From: an uncultured Oxalobacter sp.
Lineage (GTDB): Bacteria > Pseudomonadota > Gammaproteobacteria > Burkholderiales > Burkholderiaceae_D
DNA: 18,410 nucleotides
Direction of reading: 5' to 3'
Assembly: GCA_937916185.1 (NCBI GenBank)
Contig: CALGGD010000097.1
Location: forward strand, 1 to 18,410
The notes below the pieces were generated by a model. The model saw only the letters and a list, made by a program, of their open reading frames with translations. It was not told the DNA's origin and ran no database searches. Both the position numbers and the translations under genes were made by a program. Below, piece after piece: positions 17,169 through 18,410 of this stretch (position 1 is its first letter; each line of letters starts with the position of its first letter).

Positions 17169-17177
17169 ATTATATCA
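17169..17177 (-). promoter_or_regulatory. Extended -10 promoter element for DUF2889-xseA
   Basis: The minus strand reads TGATATAAT, a perfect TATAAT with the TGn extension. No convincing -35 is present 16-18 bases upstream, which is usual for extended -10 promoters. It sets the likely start of the DUF2889-xseA transcript. Confidence 0.55.
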
Positions 17178-17260
17178 AAAAGCCCAATCATTCTTCGACT
17201 GTCACGATGTGGCATTTTTGGATGCTTCTTTCAAAAAAAACCTTTTCTTTTAGAAAATAC

Positions 17261-17276
17261 CTGTTAATATATACAG
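17261..17276. promoter_or_regulatory. LexA (SOS) box upstream of recA
   Basis: CTGTTAATATATACAG matches the CTGT-N8-ACAG LexA consensus perfectly, with the usual AT-rich spacer. It ends 45 bases before the recA ATG, the place where LexA would block the promoter. It implies classical SOS induction of recA. It could in principle also affect the divergent DUF2889-xseA promoter about 85 bases away. Confidence 0.88.
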
Positions 17277-17321
17277 CCAATAGATTCAACAATCCCTTCT
17301 GTTTTAACTGGAAAGATACTC

Positions 17322-18410
17322 ATGGACGATAACAGAAACGCATCTCAGGAAGAAAAGAAGAAAGCGCTTGCAGCAGCGCTTTCCCAGATTGAAAAACAGT
17401 TCGGCAAAGGCTCCGTCATGCGGATGGCGCCGGGCGTGGTTGTCGAGAAAGTCCCGGTTGTCTCAACAGGTTCGTTGGGATTGGATATCGCCTTGGGGGT
17501 CGGTGGTCTGCCGCGCGGCAGGGTCATCGAAATCTATGGTCCCGAATCCTCCGGCAAGACCACGCTGACACTGCAGGTGATTGCCCAGATGCAGAAAGAC
17601 GGAGGCACCTGTGCCTTCATCGATGCGGAACATGCATTGGATGTCAGCTATGCCCAGAAACTGGGGGTCAAACTGGAAGAACTGCTGATTTCCCAGCCAG
17701 ACACCGGTGAACAGGCCTTGGAAATCACCGATGCCCTTGTCCGTTCCGGTGGCGTTGACCTGGTGGTCATCGACTCCGTTGCCGCACTGACTCCAAAAGC
17801 AGAAATCGAAGGCGATATGGGTGATTCCCTGCCTGGGTTACAGGCACGCCTGATGTCCCAAGCACTCCGCAAACTGACCGGCACCATCAAAAAAACCAAT
17901 ACAACGGTCATCTTCATCAACCAGATCCGTATGAAAATCGGGGTCATGTTCGGTTCCCCGGAGACCACCACCGGCGGCAACGCCCTGAAATTCTATTCCT
18001 CTGTCCGGCTCGATATCCGCCGTACCGGTTCCATCAAGTCCGGGGACGCCATCATCGGCAACGAAACCCGTGTCAAGGTCGTCAAGAACAAAATGGCTCC
18101 GCCGTTCAAGGAAGCCACCTTTGACATCCTGTACGGTGAAGGCACTTCCCGTGAAGGGGAAATCATCCGCATTCTGGAGCGTGCCAACGAAAAGATTGTG
18201 GGCACGTTTGAACGCAGTAAGACCTTTGGTTTTGTGACGCCGGATAATGTGAAGCTCACGCAGGATATCTTTGTGGCGAAAAAGTATTTCAAGGGGGCCA
18301 GGACGGGCAGCAAGGTGGTCGTGCAAATTACCAAGTGGCCCAGCGGGCGCCGCAGTGCTGAAGGCGAAGTCGTGGAAGTGCTGGGCAAGGCAGGCGACCT
18401 CATCACCATC
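17322..18410 (+). CDS. recA: RecA recombinase, C-terminus replaced by an RNase R-like sequence (open at the window edge)
   Basis: The first 282 residues are a standard Burkholderiales-type RecA: the N-terminal helix ([20 protein letters not shown]), [21 protein letters not shown], Walker [10 protein letters not shown] (73-81), FIDAEHALD, the Walker B-like [10 protein letters not shown], loop L1 [17 protein letters not shown], and loop L2 [26 protein letters not shown] lies six bases before the ATG and a LexA box is upstream. After REGEII (277-282) a RecA should continue DLG… for some 70 more residues of C-terminal domain. Instead the frame reads [18 protein letters not shown], a Firmicute-type RNase R segment, and stays open to the edge. 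The RecA C-terminal domain is therefore missing. Core identity is certain; the natural 3' end is not represented here. Confidence 0.9.
   Translation, partial: MDDNRNASQEEKKKALAAALSQIEKQFGKGSVMRMAPGVVVEKVPVVSTGSLGLDIALGVGGLPRGRVIEIYGPESSGKTTLTLQVIAQMQKDGGTCAFIDAEHALDVSYAQKLGVKLEELLISQPDTGEQALEITDALVRSGGVDLVVIDSVAALTPKAEIEGDMGDSLPGLQARLMSQALRKLTGTIKKTNTTVIFINQIRMKIGVMFGSPETTTGGNALKFYSSVRLDIRRTGSIKSGDAIIGNETRVKVVKNKMAPPFKEATFDILYGEGTSREGEIIRILERANEKIVGTFERSKTFGFVTPDNVKLTQDIFVAKKYFKGARTGSKVVVQITKWPSGRRSAEGEVVEVLGKAGDLITI
18150..18410 (+). CDS. rnr: RNase R (cold-shock/OB domain) fragment fused in frame behind recA; probable chimera
   Basis: From 18168 the frame encodes [36 protein letters not shown] and [19 protein letters not shown], ending in [11 protein letters not shown]. 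This is the pattern of the first OB/cold-shock domain of Firmicute ribonuclease R, a 3'-5' exoribonuclease. The residues before it, REGEII (18150-18167), can belong to either family. Codon use changes at the junction: valine is GTG in 8 of 10 cases after it but in 3 of 23 before it, and all 4 serines are AGT/AGC after it while TCN dominates before. The piece is about 80 residues and has neither its own start nor the RNB catalytic domain in the window. It is most simply read as foreign sequence joined to the recA contig. Confidence 0.8.

Noticed and set aside
1..18410. CRISPR arrays, insertion sequences, phage genes, tRNA or rRNA genes, defence systems
   Set aside because: I saw no direct repeats with regular spacers, no transposase or integrase motifs, and no tRNA-like cloverleaf or conserved rRNA segment; the window is core chromosome apart from the right-hand junction.

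Overview
The window holds a compact block of chromosomal housekeeping genes. The protein families and gene pairs (def-fmt, dprA next to topB, lptM-lysA, mrcA divergent from aroK-aroB, a Burkholderiales-type RecA) point to a betaproteobacterium of the order Burkholderiales. GC is near 50% by eye and the genes are tightly packed, which would suit an Oxalobacter-like gut member of the Oxalobacteraceae. The genus is an inference, not something the sequence proves.

Layout. (a) 1-2171: the 3' end of clpA with a terminator, an aldo/keto reductase, and convergent to it a DUF1857 gene. (b) 1698-3710, minus strand: def, fmt and the DUF1857 gene, with def and fmt overlapping by ATGA. (c) 3929-7792, plus strand: dprA, from a TTG start below a perfect dyad, then topB. 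(d) 7829-13300, minus strand: a long co-directional run of mrcA, lptM, lysA, engB and a polyprenol/diacylglycerol-kinase-like membrane protein. It covers peptidoglycan synthesis, LPS export, DAP/lysine metabolism, ribosome assembly and possibly lipid phosphorylation. (e) 13490-15166, plus strand: shikimate kinase and 3-dehydroquinate synthase fused in one reading frame, with a strong internal ribosome binding site before the aroB part. (f) 15198-17099, minus strand: xseA behind a DUF2889 gene. (g) 17322-18410, plus strand: recA under a perfect LexA box.

The most striking observation is at the right end. The recA frame is normal through residue 282 and then continues, without a stop, into the N-terminal part of a Firmicute-type RNase R. 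Codon use switches abruptly at the join. The join sits on a hexapeptide (REGEII) that both families can carry. The likeliest explanation is a metagenome misassembly or chimeric contig end; a real gene fusion is possible but less likely. Other points worth checking are the aroK-aroB fusion with its A8 tract and internal start, the apparent absence of pilMNOPQ between mrcA and aroKB, the lipid-kinase-like gene coupled to engB, and a dyad before the TTG start of dprA. I saw no CRISPR array, insertion sequence, tRNA or rRNA, and no gene-free stretch longer than 300 bases.
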